Source: Crenobacter oryzisoli
Lineage (GTDB): Bacteria; Pseudomonadota; Gammaproteobacteria; Burkholderiales; Chromobacteriaceae
Direction: 5' to 3'
Assembly: GCF_030385785.1 (NCBI RefSeq)
Contig: NZ_JAUEDK010000012.1
Location: forward strand, 34,595 to 98,594
Length of the DNA stretch: 64,000 bases
The position numbers were made by a program, and so were the translations under genes. This document shows, piece by piece, positions 28,331 through 38,588 of this stretch. Each line of letters starts with the position of its first letter. Position 1 is the stretch's first letter. Below the pieces are notes generated by a model. The model saw only the letters and a program-made list of their open reading frames with translations, searched no databases and was not told where the DNA came from.

Positions 28331-28777
28331 ATGTTCGGCGGCGTTAGCGCACTGTCACTCGATAGCAAAGGTCGCCTGGCCGTTCCGGCCCGGCACCGGG
28401 AGATGGTGTTGTCTGCGTTCGGCGCGAACCTGGTGGTCACGCTCGACTCGCCCGACCATCTGCTGATCTATCCCGAGGTCAACTGGAGGCCGGTGGAGGA
28501 AAGGCTGATGCGGCTGCCCACCGGCAATCCCACGCTGAAGGCTTACCAGCGCCTGGTGCTCGGTCATGCCGAGACGCTGGAGATGGACGCTGCCGGGCGT
28601 ATTCTCTTGCCGGCGCGGCTGCGTGAGCGCGTCAAGCTCGGCAAGGATGTTGCGTTGGTGGGGATGGGCAACCGCTTCGAATTGTGGAATGTCGCCGACT
28701 GGGATGCCCAGACCGACGCGGCACTGGAACTGGACTCGGCCGATCTTGCGGCCAACCTTGGAGATTTCTCGTTGTGA
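28331..28777 (+). CDS. mraZ: Transcriptional regulator MraZ
   Basis: 148-residue DNA-binding protein with two SpoVT/AbrB-like half-domains, each with the conserved D-x-K/AGR pattern ([16 protein letters not shown] near 8-23 and [16 protein letters not shown] near 82-97). It forms rings that bind the GTGGG repeats just upstream, so autoregulation of the cluster is expected. It overlaps rsmH by four bases (GTGA). Confidence 0.96.
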   Translation: MFGGVSALSLDSKGRLAVPARHREMVLSAFGANLVVTLDSPDHLLIYPEVNWRPVEERLMRLPTGNPTLKAYQRLVLGHAETLEMDAAGRILLPARLRERVKLGKDVALVGMGNRFELWNVADWDAQTDAALELDSADLAANLGDFSL

Positions 28778-29736
28778 GCACCGCTGCCTTTGTACACCGC
28801 ACGGTGCTGTTAACCGAGGCGGTCGACGCCTTGGCCGTTCGCCCAGACGGTACCTACGTGGATTGCACGTTCGGCCGTGGCGGACATAGTCGTGCGCTGC
28901 TGTCCCGGCTCGGTCCGAACGGCCGGTTGATTGCGTTCGACAAGGACCCGCAGGCCGTTGCCGTCGCCAACGCGCTGGCCGCCGAAGATACCCGTTTCAC
29001 CATCGTGCACGAAGGCTTTGAGACCTTTGCGCACGAACTCGACCGTCTGGCCGTCGACAGAGTCGACGGTGTGCTGATGGATCTGGGCGTGTCGTCGCCG
29101 CAGTTGGACGACGCCAGCCGCGGCTTCAGTTTCCGCTTCGACGCCCCGCTCGACATGCGCATGGACACCACGCGTGGCCTGACTGCAGCTGAGTGGCTGG
29201 CCGTCGCCGACGAAGCCGATATCAAAGAGGTGATCAAGACTTATGGTGAAGAGCGGTTTGCTCACAAGATTGCAGCAGCCATTGTTGCGACAAGGGCTGA
29301 CGCCCCGATCACGACGACGCGCGAGCTCGCCAGCCTCGTTGCGAAAAACGTCCATACTCGCGAACCAGGTCAGGACCCCGCGACGCGTACCTTCCAGGCG
29401 ATCCGCATCTATATAAACCGCGAGCTCGACGAGCTGAAGGCGGTGCTGCCGCAAGCGGCACGCCGCTTGAGCGTCGGCGGACGCCTGTCGGTGATCAGCT
29501 TCCACTCGCTGGAAGACCGCATCGTCAAACATTTCATGAAGGACGCCAGCACCGCCGACAAGCTGCCCAGCTGGGTGCCGGTGCGAGCCGCCGACATCGG
29601 TGAGGCACCACTGAAGCTCGCCAGCAAGGCGATCCGCGCCGGTGCCGACGAGGTGCGCGAGAACCCGCGCGCCCGTTCGGCTGTGCTGCGCGTCGCGGAG
29701 CGTACCGCCGCCCCTTGGCCGGAGTCGCTTCGATGA
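28774..29736 (+). CDS. rsmH: 16S rRNA (cytosine(1402)-N(4))-methyltransferase
   Basis: 320-residue SAM-dependent methyltransferase (MraW) that modifies C1402 in the ribosomal decoding centre. The SAM motif [14 protein letters not shown] lies near residues 30-43, followed by [11 protein letters not shown] and [18 protein letters not shown] 28774 overlaps the mraZ stop; upstream codons in the same frame belong to mraZ sequence. Confidence 0.95.
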   Translation: MSTAAFVHRTVLLTEAVDALAVRPDGTYVDCTFGRGGHSRALLSRLGPNGRLIAFDKDPQAVAVANALAAEDTRFTIVHEGFETFAHELDRLAVDRVDGVLMDLGVSSPQLDDASRGFSFRFDAPLDMRMDTTRGLTAAEWLAVADEADIKEVIKTYGEERFAHKIAAAIVATRADAPITTTRELASLVAKNVHTREPGQDPATRTFQAIRIYINRELDELKAVLPQAARRLSVGGRLSVISFHSLEDRIVKHFMKDASTADKLPSWVPVRAADIGEAPLKLASKAIRAGADEVRENPRARSAVLRVAERTAAPWPESLR

Positions 29737-30005
29737 ACCGTCTCAATGCCGTTCTGCTCGTGGTCTTGGTGTTCGCCGCCATGGCGGTGGTCACCGCGCA
29801 GCACGTCTCGCGTCAGCTCTATATCGAGCTCAACCGCGAGCAGAAATTGGCGCGCCAGCTTGATGTCGATTACGGCAAGCTGCTTCTCGAACAGAGTACC
29901 TGGGGGGCGCACGCGCTGGTCGAGCACGCCGCCACCAGCCGACTCGACATGCATCTGCCCGCGCCCCGGGAGGTGCAGGCGATCGCACCGAAAGGGGGCA
30001 CGTGA
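29733..30005 (+). CDS. ftsL: Cell division protein FtsL
   Basis: 90-residue bitopic divisome protein: one membrane helix (about 4-23) and a periplasmic coiled-coil segment ([26 protein letters not shown]). It overlaps rsmH at ATGA and ftsI at TGATG, so translation is coupled on both sides. Confidence 0.93.
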   Translation: MNRLNAVLLVVLVFAAMAVVTAQHVSRQLYIELNREQKLARQLDVDYGKLLLEQSTWGAHALVEHAATSRLDMHLPAPREVQAIAPKGGT

Positions 30006-31753
30006 TGCGTGCCGTCTCTGTTAACCACAATCGCCGCCTCAACAACCCCGGTCCGGCCCCTTCGATGGGCCCGGGCCGTGTGCGTTTCGTGTTGGCGCTG
30101 CTCGGCGGTCTGTTCCTGGTACTGATCCTGCGCGCGATGTATATGCAAGTGGTGCAGCAGGACTTCCTGGTCGGCCAGGGCGATGCACGCTTCCGCCGCA
30201 CGCTGACGATGGAGGCCAACCGCGGCGTGATCACTGACCGCAACGGCGAGCCGCTGGCGATCAGCACCCCGGTGCAGTCGATCTGGGCAAGCCCGGCCGG
30301 CATGCAGCCGGTGCCGCCGGAAAAGCTTGCCGAGCTCGCCAGGCTGTTGGAGTTGCCACCGTCCGAGCTGGCCGGCAAGTTCGCCGACAAGCGGCGCGAG
30401 TTCGTGTACCTGAAGCGCCAGATCAGCCCGCAGTTGGCCGACAAGGTCGCCGCGCTTGGCATTCCGGGCGTGGCAGGTCAGCAGGAGTTCCGTCGTTATT
30501 ACCCGGCGGGCGAATCGTTCGCCCACATCATCGGCTTCACCGGTGTCGACGGCAAAGGCCAGGAAGGCCTGGAGCTGGCGCGCGAGAAGATGCTGGCCGG
30601 CAAGAACGGCAGTCGCGTGGTACTGAGGGATAGACGCGGTCACATCGTCGAAGACCTGGCGGCGATCGAGCGGCCGCGCAACGGCCAGACGCTGGTGCTG
30701 GCGATGGATCAACGCATCCAGTACATCGCCTACCGCGAGCTGAAGAATGCGGTCGAGCTGAACAAGGCCAAGGCTGGTGCGGTGGTGGTGCTCGACGCCA
30801 AGAGCGGTGAGGTGCTGGCGCTGGCCAACTATCCGTCGTTCAACCCGAACAACCGCGAAGGCACCACGCCCGAGATGCTGCGCAACCGCGCGGTGATCGA
30901 CCTGTTCGAGCCGGGCTCGACGATGAAGCCGCTGTCGATCGCCATCGCCCTCGAGGAAGGCAAGGCCCGCGTCAACACGGTGCTCGACACCCATACCTAC
31001 AAGATCGGTCCGGCCACCATCCGCGACGTGTCGCCGCAACCCAGCCTGGACATCACCGGCATCATCAAGAAGTCCAGTAACGTCGGCGCCAGTAAGCTCG
31101 CGCTGATGGTGGCGCCGCAGGATTTCTGGACCTACTACGACTCGCTGGGCTTCGGCCGCAATCCTGGCTCCGGCTTTCCGGGTGAAGCGTCCGGTCGGCT
31201 GCGCAACTGGAAGAGCTGGCGGCCCATCGAGCAGGCGACCATGTCATTCGGCTACGGCGTATCGGTGAGCCTGCTGCAGATGGCGCGTGCTTACACGATC
31301 TTCGCCAACGACGGCGTGCTGTTGCCGCTGTCGCTGTACAAGACCAACGCGCCGATGCCGGGCAAGCGCGTGCTCAGCCAGAAAACTGCCGACGAGATGA
31401 AGGGCGTACTGGTCGCCAACAGTGAACCGGGTGGCGGCGCAGTCGGCGGCCGCATCATCGGTTACAGCATCGGCGGCAAGAGCGGTACCGCGCGCAAGCT
31501 GGAGGGCCATACCTATGTGGCCGACAAGCACCGTGCGCTGTTCATGGGCTTTGCGCCAGGCAAGAACCCGAAATTGATCGTGACGGTGATGATCGACGAA
31601 CCGTCCGCTGGCAAATACTACGGTGGCGCGGTGGCCGCGCCGGTGTTCTCTGCGGTGGCAGGCGGCGCGCTACGCGTGCTGAACGTGCAGCCGGACGAGC
31701 CTACCAACAATACCCTGCTACCGGAGTCGACTCCGGTACCGGCCGACTTTTAA
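30005..31753 (+). CDS. ftsI: Penicillin-binding protein 3, septal transpeptidase
   Basis: 582-residue class B PBP that cross-links septal peptidoglycan with FtsW. One membrane helix (about 28-48), pedestal domain with RGVITDRNGEPLA, and the transpeptidase motifs STMK (near residue 305), SSN (near 358) and KSGTARK (near 495). ATG 30005 is chosen; the GTG three bases earlier is also in frame. Confidence 0.96.
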   Translation: MRAVSVNHNRRLNNPGPAPSMGPGRVRFVLALLGGLFLVLILRAMYMQVVQQDFLVGQGDARFRRTLTMEANRGVITDRNGEPLAISTPVQSIWASPAGMQPVPPEKLAELARLLELPPSELAGKFADKRREFVYLKRQISPQLADKVAALGIPGVAGQQEFRRYYPAGESFAHIIGFTGVDGKGQEGLELAREKMLAGKNGSRVVLRDRRGHIVEDLAAIERPRNGQTLVLAMDQRIQYIAYRELKNAVELNKAKAGAVVVLDAKSGEVLALANYPSFNPNNREGTTPEMLRNRAVIDLFEPGSTMKPLSIAIALEEGKARVNTVLDTHTYKIGPATIRDVSPQPSLDITGIIKKSSNVGASKLALMVAPQDFWTYYDSLGFGRNPGSGFPGEASGRLRNWKSWRPIEQATMSFGYGVSVSLLQMARAYTIFANDGVLLPLSLYKTNAPMPGKRVLSQKTADEMKGVLVANSEPGGGAVGGRIIGYSIGGKSGTARKLEGHTYVADKHRALFMGFAPGKNPKLIVTVMIDEPSAGKYYGGAVAAPVFSAVAGGALRVLNVQPDEPTNNTLLPESTPVPADF

Positions 31754-31766
31754 AGAAGTTAAGGAC

Positions 31767-33254
31767 ATGATCAGTCGTCTGACCCCCCTGCCGGCCTGGA
31801 ACCTGGCCGAACTCGACAAACTGGGCGTTCCGGCCCGCCGCGTCGAGGCGGACAGCCGCCGCGTGCTGCCCGGCGACGTGTTCCTGGCCTGCCGTGGCGA
31901 ATACACCGACGGCCGCGACTTCATTCCAGCCGCGCTGGCGCACGGCGCCGCCGCAGTGCTGTGGGATGATGCCGACGGCTTCGCCTGGAAGCCGGAGTGG
32001 ACCGTACCGAATCTGCCGGTGCCGCACCTGCGCGAGCGCGCCGGCATCGTTGCCGCCCACGTGTTCGGCCAACCCAGCCGCCAGATGACCGTGATCGGCA
32101 TCACCGGCACCAACGGCAAGACCTCGATCTCGCACTGGCTGGCGCAGGCGTTCAGCCTGCTCGACCAGAAGGCGGCGCTGATCGGCACCGTCGGCAACGG
32201 CTTCTATGGAGAGCTGACCGAGACCACTCACACCACGCCCGACCCGGTCACCGTCCAGCAGCGCCTGGCCGAATACCACCGCCAGGGCGCCCGGGTGGTG
32301 ACGATGGAAGTGTCGAGTCACGGCCTCGACCAGTCGCGCGTCAACGGCGTCAGCTTCGCCACCGCCGTGTTCACCAATCTGACCCGCGACCACCTCGACT
32401 ATCACCACGATATGGCGAGCTATGGCGCTGCCAAGGCGAAACTTTTTCACTGGGAAGGACTCAAGCATGCGGTGATCAATGCCGATGATGCTTTCGGCCG
32501 GGAATTGATCGCCGCCATCGATAAAGAACGTACCCAAGTGGTGAGCTACGGTCTCGAACAGGGCGATGTGCGACCACTGTCGCTGACCGCTTCGCTGGAC
32601 GGCCTGGTGATGGATGTCACCACGCCGTGGGGCGAGGTGGCAATCCGAACTGCATTGCTCGGCCGTTTCAACGCCGCCAACCTGCTCGCCTGCCTTGCGA
32701 CGCTGTGCGTCAACGGTGTCACCCTTGCCGACGCGGCCCGGGTATTGGGCCGCATCCAGCCCGCGCGCGGTCGTATGCAGCGCGTCGGCGGCGGTCACGA
32801 ACCCCTGGTAGTGGTCGACTACGCGCATACCCCAGACGCGCTGGAAAAAGCGCTGTCGACGCTGTCCGAGATCCGGCCGGCCGGTAGCAAGCTGTTCTGC
32901 GTGTTCGGCTGCGGCGGCGACCGCGATGCCGGCAAGCGGCCGATGATGGGTGGCATCGCCGAGCGCTTCGCCGACGTGGCGGTGGTGACCAGCGACAACC
33001 CGCGCACCGAGGACCCGCAGGCCATTCTGGTAGACATCCTGGCCGGCATGAAGTCGCCGGGCCATGTCGAGGTCGACCGCGCCGCGGCGATCCACTGGGC
33101 GGTGAAGGCCGCGCGCGCGGGCGACGTGGTGCTGATCGCCGGCAAGGGGCACGAGGAGTACCAGGATATCAACAAGGTGAAGCACCCGTTCTCTGACTTC
33201 CGCGTCGCCGAGGACGCGCTGACCGCCTGGGGAGCCGCGCATGCTGACGCTTGA
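31767..33254 (+). CDS. murE: UDP-MurNAc-L-Ala-D-Glu:meso-diaminopimelate ligase
   Basis: 495-residue Mur ligase that adds the third residue of the stem peptide. ATP-binding motif GITGTNGKTSISHW (near 110-123) and the DNPRTEDP motif near 410, which is characteristic of enzymes that use meso-diaminopimelate rather than lysine. An AAGGA ribosome site precedes ATG 31767; the gene overlaps murF by 14 bases. Confidence 0.96.
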   Translation: MISRLTPLPAWNLAELDKLGVPARRVEADSRRVLPGDVFLACRGEYTDGRDFIPAALAHGAAAVLWDDADGFAWKPEWTVPNLPVPHLRERAGIVAAHVFGQPSRQMTVIGITGTNGKTSISHWLAQAFSLLDQKAALIGTVGNGFYGELTETTHTTPDPVTVQQRLAEYHRQGARVVTMEVSSHGLDQSRVNGVSFATAVFTNLTRDHLDYHHDMASYGAAKAKLFHWEGLKHAVINADDAFGRELIAAIDKERTQVVSYGLEQGDVRPLSLTASLDGLVMDVTTPWGEVAIRTALLGRFNAANLLACLATLCVNGVTLADAARVLGRIQPARGRMQRVGGGHEPLVVVDYAHTPDALEKALSTLSEIRPAGSKLFCVFGCGGDRDAGKRPMMGGIAERFADVAVVTSDNPRTEDPQAILVDILAGMKSPGHVEVDRAAAIHWAVKAARAGDVVLIAGKGHEEYQDINKVKHPFSDFRVAEDALTAWGAAHADA

Positions 33255-34587
33255 GCTCGCAGCCCAGCTCGCCGGCGGCCGGTTGGACGGCGTCGATGCC
33301 GCGGTCGGCCGGGTAGTCACCGACAGCCGTGCCATCCAGGCCGGCGACCTGTTCGTCGCGCTGCGCGGCGAGCGCTTCGACGCGCACGACTTCGTCGCCC
33401 AGGCGCTGGCCGACGGCGCGGTGGCGGCGCTGGTCGCCGACGATTTCGCGTTGCCGGGCGCCACACTGATCCGCGTAGCCGATCCGCATGCGGCGCTGGG
33501 CCGGCTGGCGGCCGGCTGGCGTGCCAGGTTGTCGCCGAAGTTGGCCGGCATCACCGGTTCGAACGGCAAGACCACGGTGAAGGAGATGCTGGCGGCGATC
33601 CTTGCGGCGCATGCCGGCGCCGATGCGGTGCTCGCCACCGCCGGCAACTTCAACAACGATATCGGCCTGCCGCTGACGCTGTTGCGGCTGACCGGGCAGC
33701 ACCGCTATGCGGTGATCGAGATGGGCATGAACCATCCGGGCGAGATTGCCTACCTGACCCGTCTGGCGCGTCCCGACGTGGCGTTGGTGAACAATGCACT
33801 GCGCGCGCATCTGGGTGGCTTCGATGGGGTGGAGGGGATCGCCCGCGCCAAGGCAGAGATCTTCGAGGGCCTGGCCGAAACGGGACTGGCGGTGATCAAC
33901 GCCGACGATGGCAACGCGGCGCTGTTCCGCGAGGCGGCCACCCGGCATCGCCAGCTGAGCTTCGGCTTGGAGCAGGGCGAGGTCCGCGCCGAGTCGGTGG
34001 AGCTGGCCGGCCTGGTCAGCCGTTTCACGTTGGTGAGTCCGGCGGACAAGGTGGCGGTGACGCTACCGGCTGCCGGGCTGCACAACGTGCGTAATGCGCT
34101 GGCCGCCGCGACGGTGGCGCTGGCGTTCGAGGTGCCTCTCGCGACGATCGCGGCGGGCCTCGCCGCGTTCGCTGGCGTGAAGGGCCGGTTGCAGCAGAAG
34201 CGTGCCGCTTGCGGCGCCACCGTGCTCGACGACAGTTACAACGCCAACCCGGACTCGATGAAGGCCGGGCTGGACGTGCTGGCCGGCTTCGCCGCGCCGC
34301 GCGTGTTCGTGATGGGCGACATCGGCGAACTGGGCGACACCGCCCCGGCACTGCACGCCGAGGTCGGCGCGTATGCCCGTGAGCGGGGCATTGAGCGGCT
34401 GCTGACGCTGGGGCCGCTGGCCCGTCGCGCGGCCGAGGCGTTCGGCAACGGTGCCGAAGCATTCGACGAGCTGCCGGCGCTGCTGGCAGCGCTGGATGCC
34501 GAGCTGAAAACCGACGCGACGGTGCTGGTGAAGGGCTCGCGCTTCATGAAGATGGAACGGGTGGTCGACCACCTGGTGAACGGATAA
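33241..34587 (+). CDS. murF: UDP-MurNAc-tripeptide:D-Ala-D-Ala ligase
   Basis: 448-residue Mur ligase that completes the pentapeptide. ATP-binding motif [15 protein letters not shown] (near 101-115), NNDIGLPLTLL, and the C-terminal DDSYNANPDSMKAGL motif. Overlaps murE. Confidence 0.96.
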   Translation: MLTLELAAQLAGGRLDGVDAAVGRVVTDSRAIQAGDLFVALRGERFDAHDFVAQALADGAVAALVADDFALPGATLIRVADPHAALGRLAAGWRARLSPKLAGITGSNGKTTVKEMLAAILAAHAGADAVLATAGNFNNDIGLPLTLLRLTGQHRYAVIEMGMNHPGEIAYLTRLARPDVALVNNALRAHLGGFDGVEGIARAKAEIFEGLAETGLAVINADDGNAALFREAATRHRQLSFGLEQGEVRAESVELAGLVSRFTLVSPADKVAVTLPAAGLHNVRNALAAATVALAFEVPLATIAAGLAAFAGVKGRLQQKRAACGATVLDDSYNANPDSMKAGLDVLAGFAAPRVFVMGDIGELGDTAPALHAEVGAYARERGIERLLTLGPLARRAAEAFGNGAEAFDELPALLAALDAELKTDATVLVKGSRFMKMERVVDHLVNG

Positions 34588-34634
34588 CACACGGCACGCC
34601 ACGGGGCGGGCTGGAATGATTGGGAGTTTGATAA

Positions 34635-35720
34635 GTGCTTGTTTGGTTAGCGGATTGGCTGGGTGAATACGTCCGCGCATTTAAAGTGTTCAACTACATC
34701 ACGCTGCGCGCGGTGCTGGCGTGCCTGACTTCGCTCGGCATTGCGCTGGTACTGGGCCCGTGGGTGATCCGCAAGCTGACCGAACTGAAGGTCGGCCAGG
34801 CGGTGCGCAATGATGGCCCGCAGACCCACTTGGTCAAGGCCGGTACGCCGACGATGGGCGGATCGCTGATCCTGTTGTCGATCACGATCACCACCCTGCT
34901 GTGGGCGCAGCTGGACAATAAATACGTGTGGCTCTTGTTGGCGGTGCTGCTCGGCACCGGCGCGATCGGCTTCATCGACGACTGGAAGAAGGTTGTCCAC
35001 AAGAACCCGAAGGGTCTGTCGGCGCGCGCCAAGATGATCGGCCAGTCGGTGATCGCGATCGGTGCCGGCGTGTACCTGATCGGTACCGCCAGCCTGCCGA
35101 CGTCGACCGAGCTGATCGTGCCGTTCTTCAAGAACGTGGTCTACCCATTCGGCGCGATCGGCTTCTGCGTGCTGACCTATTTCGTCATCGTCGGCACCTC
35201 GAACGCGGTGAACCTGACCGACGGCCTGGACGGCCTGGCCGCGCTGCCGACGGTTCTGGTCGCGGCGGCACTGGCGATCTTCGCCTATGTGGCCGGCCAC
35301 GCGGTGTTCTCCAAGTACTTGGCGCTGCCGTTCATCCCTGGTGCGCATGAGGTGGTGGTGTTCTGCGCGGCGATCTGCGGCGCGTGCCTGGGCTTCCTGT
35401 GGTTCAACGCCTACCCGGCACAGGTATTCATGGGCGACGTTGGCGCCTTGGCCTTGGGCGCCGCGCTTGGCACCGTGGCGGTGATCGTGCGCCAGGAGAT
35501 CGTGCTGTTCATCATGGGCGGCCTGTTCGTGATGGAAGCGCTGTCGGTAATGCTGCAGGTGGCATCGTTCAAGCTGACCGGCCGTCGGGTGTTCCGCATG
35601 GCGCCGCTGCATCATCACTACGAGCTGAAGGGCTGGAAGGAGACCCAGGTGGTGGTGCGCTTCTGGATCATCACCATGATGCTGGTGCTGGCCGGCCTGT
35701 CGACGCTGAAGCTGAGGTAA
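34635..35720 (+). CDS. mraY: Phospho-MurNAc-pentapeptide transferase (lipid I synthase)
   Basis: 361-residue polytopic enzyme that transfers phospho-MurNAc-pentapeptide to undecaprenyl phosphate. Conserved motifs: TPTMGG near 74, DDWKK near 115, [10 protein letters not shown] near 195, and the loop [11 protein letters not shown] near 325-335. GTG start at 34635; the N-terminus MLVWLADWL fits the family. Confidence 0.97.
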   Translation: MLVWLADWLGEYVRAFKVFNYITLRAVLACLTSLGIALVLGPWVIRKLTELKVGQAVRNDGPQTHLVKAGTPTMGGSLILLSITITTLLWAQLDNKYVWLLLAVLLGTGAIGFIDDWKKVVHKNPKGLSARAKMIGQSVIAIGAGVYLIGTASLPTSTELIVPFFKNVVYPFGAIGFCVLTYFVIVGTSNAVNLTDGLDGLAALPTVLVAAALAIFAYVAGHAVFSKYLALPFIPGAHEVVVFCAAICGACLGFLWFNAYPAQVFMGDVGALALGAALGTVAVIVRQEIVLFIMGGLFVMEALSVMLQVASFKLTGRRVFRMAPLHHHYELKGWKETQVVVRFWIITMMLVLAGLSTLKLR

Positions 35721-35723
35721 GCC

Positions 35724-37097
35724 ATGAACTTCGCCAATCAGCACGTCATCGTCGTCGGCCTGGGGGATACCGGGCTTGCCAGCGCCATGTGGCTCGCCGC
35801 GCACGGCGCACGCGTCACAGTGGCCGACAGCCGCGAGACTCCGCCGAACACGGCGACATTGGCCGAACGGCTGCCAGGCGTGGCGTTGCGTTGCGGCGCA
35901 TTCGACGAGACCAGCTTCGCCGACGCCGATCTGCTCGTGGTCAGTCCCGGTGTGGCGCTAGCAACGCCGGCGGTAGCTGCGTACATTGCGGCTGGTGGCC
36001 CGGTGGTCGGCGACGTGGAACTCTTGGCGCTGTCGTTGCAGTCGCGCCCGGGCAAGATGATCGCGATCACCGGCTCGAACGGCAAAACCACCGTCACCTC
36101 GCTGGTCGGCCATCTGTGCCAGGCCGCTGGTCTCGACACGGTGGTGGCTGGCAACATCGGATTGCCGGTGCTGGAGGCGCTGCTGGAGCGCGAACGGAGC
36201 GGCGTGTGGCCGGACGTGTGGGTGCTTGAGCTGTCGAGCTTCCAGCTCGAGACCACCACCAGCCTCGCCGCCGACGCAGCGACGGTGCTGAACATTTCCG
36301 AAGACCACCTCGACCGCTACCAGGATCTGCTCGACTACGCGCACAGCAAGACCGCAGTGTTTGGCGGTAGCGGCGTGCAGGTACTCAACCGCGACGACGC
36401 GCTGTGCCGTGCGATGAGCCGCCCGAGCCGGACGGTGGCGTGGTTCTCTCTGCAGGATGCATCGGCCGACTATGGCCTGATCCAGAAGGATGGCCGCTAC
36501 TGGTTGGCCTCGCGCGGTGAGAAGCTGCTCGACGTCGCCAGCCTGCAGCTGACCGGCCTGCACAATGCCGCCAACGCGCTGGCTGCACTGGCGCTGACCG
36601 AGGCGATCGGCCTGCCGCGCACGGTGCTGCTCGACGGCCTGACCACCTTCAAGGGCCTGCCGCACCGCGTCGAGCTCATCGACGAGTTCGACGGCGTCGC
36701 CTACATCGACGACTCGAAGGGCACCAATGTCGGTGCCACCGAGGCGGCGCTCAACGGCATGACCCGCAAGGTGGTGCTGATCGCCGGCGGCGACGGCAAG
36801 GGCCAGGATTTCGCGCCGCTGAAACCGGCTCTGGCGCGCATTGGCCGCGCGGTGCTGTTGATCGGCCGTGATGCGCCCAGGCTGCGCGCGGCGCTGCAAG
36901 GCTCGGACCTGATGCTGGTCGACTGCGCGACGCTGGAAGAGGCGACCCGCCAGGCGGCCGCATTGGCCGTAAGTGGCGACGTGGTGCTGTTGTCGCCGGC
37001 CTGCGCCAGCCTCGACATGTTCCGTAACTACGCCCACCGCGCCCAGGTGTTCATCGACACGGTGGCAGCGATCAAACAGGAGCGACATCCGTCATGA
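35724..37097 (+). CDS. murD: UDP-MurNAc-L-alanine:D-glutamate ligase
   Basis: 457-residue Mur ligase adding D-glutamate. N-terminal nucleotide-like fold [15 protein letters not shown] motif [13 protein letters not shown] (near 114-126), and [13 protein letters not shown] near 328-340. It starts 3 bases after the mraY stop and overlaps ftsW by four bases. Confidence 0.96.
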   Translation: MNFANQHVIVVGLGDTGLASAMWLAAHGARVTVADSRETPPNTATLAERLPGVALRCGAFDETSFADADLLVVSPGVALATPAVAAYIAAGGPVVGDVELLALSLQSRPGKMIAITGSNGKTTVTSLVGHLCQAAGLDTVVAGNIGLPVLEALLERERSGVWPDVWVLELSSFQLETTTSLAADAATVLNISEDHLDRYQDLLDYAHSKTAVFGGSGVQVLNRDDALCRAMSRPSRTVAWFSLQDASADYGLIQKDGRYWLASRGEKLLDVASLQLTGLHNAANALAALALTEAIGLPRTVLLDGLTTFKGLPHRVELIDEFDGVAYIDDSKGTNVGATEAALNGMTRKVVLIAGGDGKGQDFAPLKPALARIGRAVLLIGRDAPRLRAALQGSDLMLVDCATLEEATRQAAALAVSGDVVLLSPACASLDMFRNYAHRAQVFIDTVAAIKQERHPS

Positions 37098-38254
37098 TGG
37101 TCGGCGCCCAGGCTCGTCGTTTCGTCCCCACTACCGCCCTCGACGAGGCGCTGGCGTGGGCGATCGCGCTGCTGCTGTCGTTCAGCCTGGTGATGGTGTA
37201 CTCGGCGTCGATTGCCTCGGCCGAGGCTGACCCCACCATGCACAGCCGCTACTTCTTCCTGGTGCGGCACGCGGTGTTCATGACGATCGGTCTTGGGCTC
37301 GCCTACATGGTGTTCCACATCCCGGTGAAGTTCTGGGAGGAAAGGGCGGGCTGGGTGTTCCTGATCGCGCTGGTGTTGCTGTTTGCGGTGCTGATCCCCG
37401 GCATCGGCCGGGTGGTGAACGGCTCGCGGCGCTGGATCTCGCTGATCGTGTTCAACGTGCAGCCGTCCGAGGTGATGAAATTCGCGATGGTGCTGTTCAG
37501 TGCGCGCTATGTGGTGAAGAACGTCGCCAAGCTCGACAGCATCAAGGAGGGCTTCTTCCCGATCTTCGGCGTGATGCTGGTGGTGGCGTTCCTACTGCTG
37601 ATGGAGCCAGACTTCGGTGCGCTGATGGTGGTGGCGTCGATCGCGATGGGGTTGTTGTTCCTCGGCGGCATCAATATGCGCATCTTCACCGGCCTGGCGA
37701 TCTTCGGCGTGGTCGCGGTGGTGCTCCTGATCGTGCTGTCGCCGTACCGGATGAAGCGGGTGCTCGGTTTCATGGACCCGTGGGACGACCCGTACGGTAA
37801 GGGCTACCAGCTGTCGCACTCGCTGATCGCGATCGGCCGTGGCGAATGGTTCGGTGTTGGCCTGGGCGCCAGCGTCGAGAAGCTGTTCTACCTACCCGAG
37901 GCGCACACCGACTTCATCATGGCGGTGATCGCCGAGGAGTTCGGCTTCGTCGGCATCTGCGTGGTGATCGGCATGTACGCCTGGATCGTGCGTCGCGCGT
38001 TCCGCATCGCCGACCAGTCCAAGGATTTGGAGCGCTACTTCCCGGCGCTGGTGGCGCAGGGCATCGGCATTTGGCTCGGCATCCAGACCTTTTTCAACAT
38101 CGGCGTGAACATGGGCATCCTGCCAACCAAAGGTCTGACTCTGCCGCTGATGTCGTTCGGCGGCTCGGCGCTGATCATGAACCTGGCGGCGATGGCGGTG
38201 CTGCTCAGGGTCGACTGGGAAAACCGCCGGGTGATGCGCGGCTACAAGGTGTAG
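37094..38254 (+). CDS. ftsW: Septal peptidoglycan glycosyltransferase FtsW
   Basis: 386-residue SEDS protein that polymerises septal glycan with FtsI. Shows [60 protein letters not shown] and [15 protein letters not shown]. The last dozen codons ([11 protein letters not shown]) are the start of a 98-bp unit that is repeated twice more after the stop codon. Confidence 0.96.
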   Translation: MMVGAQARRFVPTTALDEALAWAIALLLSFSLVMVYSASIASAEADPTMHSRYFFLVRHAVFMTIGLGLAYMVFHIPVKFWEERAGWVFLIALVLLFAVLIPGIGRVVNGSRRWISLIVFNVQPSEVMKFAMVLFSARYVVKNVAKLDSIKEGFFPIFGVMLVVAFLLLMEPDFGALMVVASIAMGLLFLGGINMRIFTGLAIFGVVAVVLLIVLSPYRMKRVLGFMDPWDDPYGKGYQLSHSLIAIGRGEWFGVGLGASVEKLFYLPEAHTDFIMAVIAEEFGFVGICVVIGMYAWIVRRAFRIADQSKDLERYFPALVAQGIGIWLGIQTFFNIGVNMGILPTKGLTLPLMSFGGSALIMNLAAMAVLLRVDWENRRVMRGYKV

Positions 38255-38450
38255 CCGGGCAGCGGGGCCGATAGGCCCGAGGGCGTAAGCCCGACCTCGG
38301 CGAGAGGGAGCGCAGCTAAAACCGCCGGGTGATGCGTGGCTACAAGGTGTAGCCGGGCAGCGGGACCGACAGGTCGAAGGGCGAAAGCCCGACCCCGGCG
38401 GAGGGGGCGAGAGCAACAACCGTCGGGTGATGCGCGACTACAAGATGTAG
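38221..38450 (+). repeat. 98-bp tandem triplication of the ftsW 3' end
   Basis: The segment ACCGCCGGGTGATGCGCGG plus the codons ending in the ftsW stop recurs at spacing 98 and again 98 (positions about 38223, 38321 and 38419). Each copy retains the reading RRVMR-YK-V/M-stop. The spacer AGCCGGGCAGCGGG also recurs in copies 1 and 2, with hairpin-prone runs (GGCGTAAGCCCGACC / GGCGAAAGCCCGACC). Copy 3 is the most diverged and ends near 38450. Confidence 0.88.
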
Positions 38451-38588
38451 CGCAAAAAAGAACATTGGCATAGAGTGTCGCGCTTCATATAGAGGCGACA
38501 CCGTTTGGCGACTAGCAGTGCGTCGTATGCGAAACGAGCAGACAATAGCGGCCCCAGATGGGCCGAACAGGCAGGTAAAGAAGGATAC

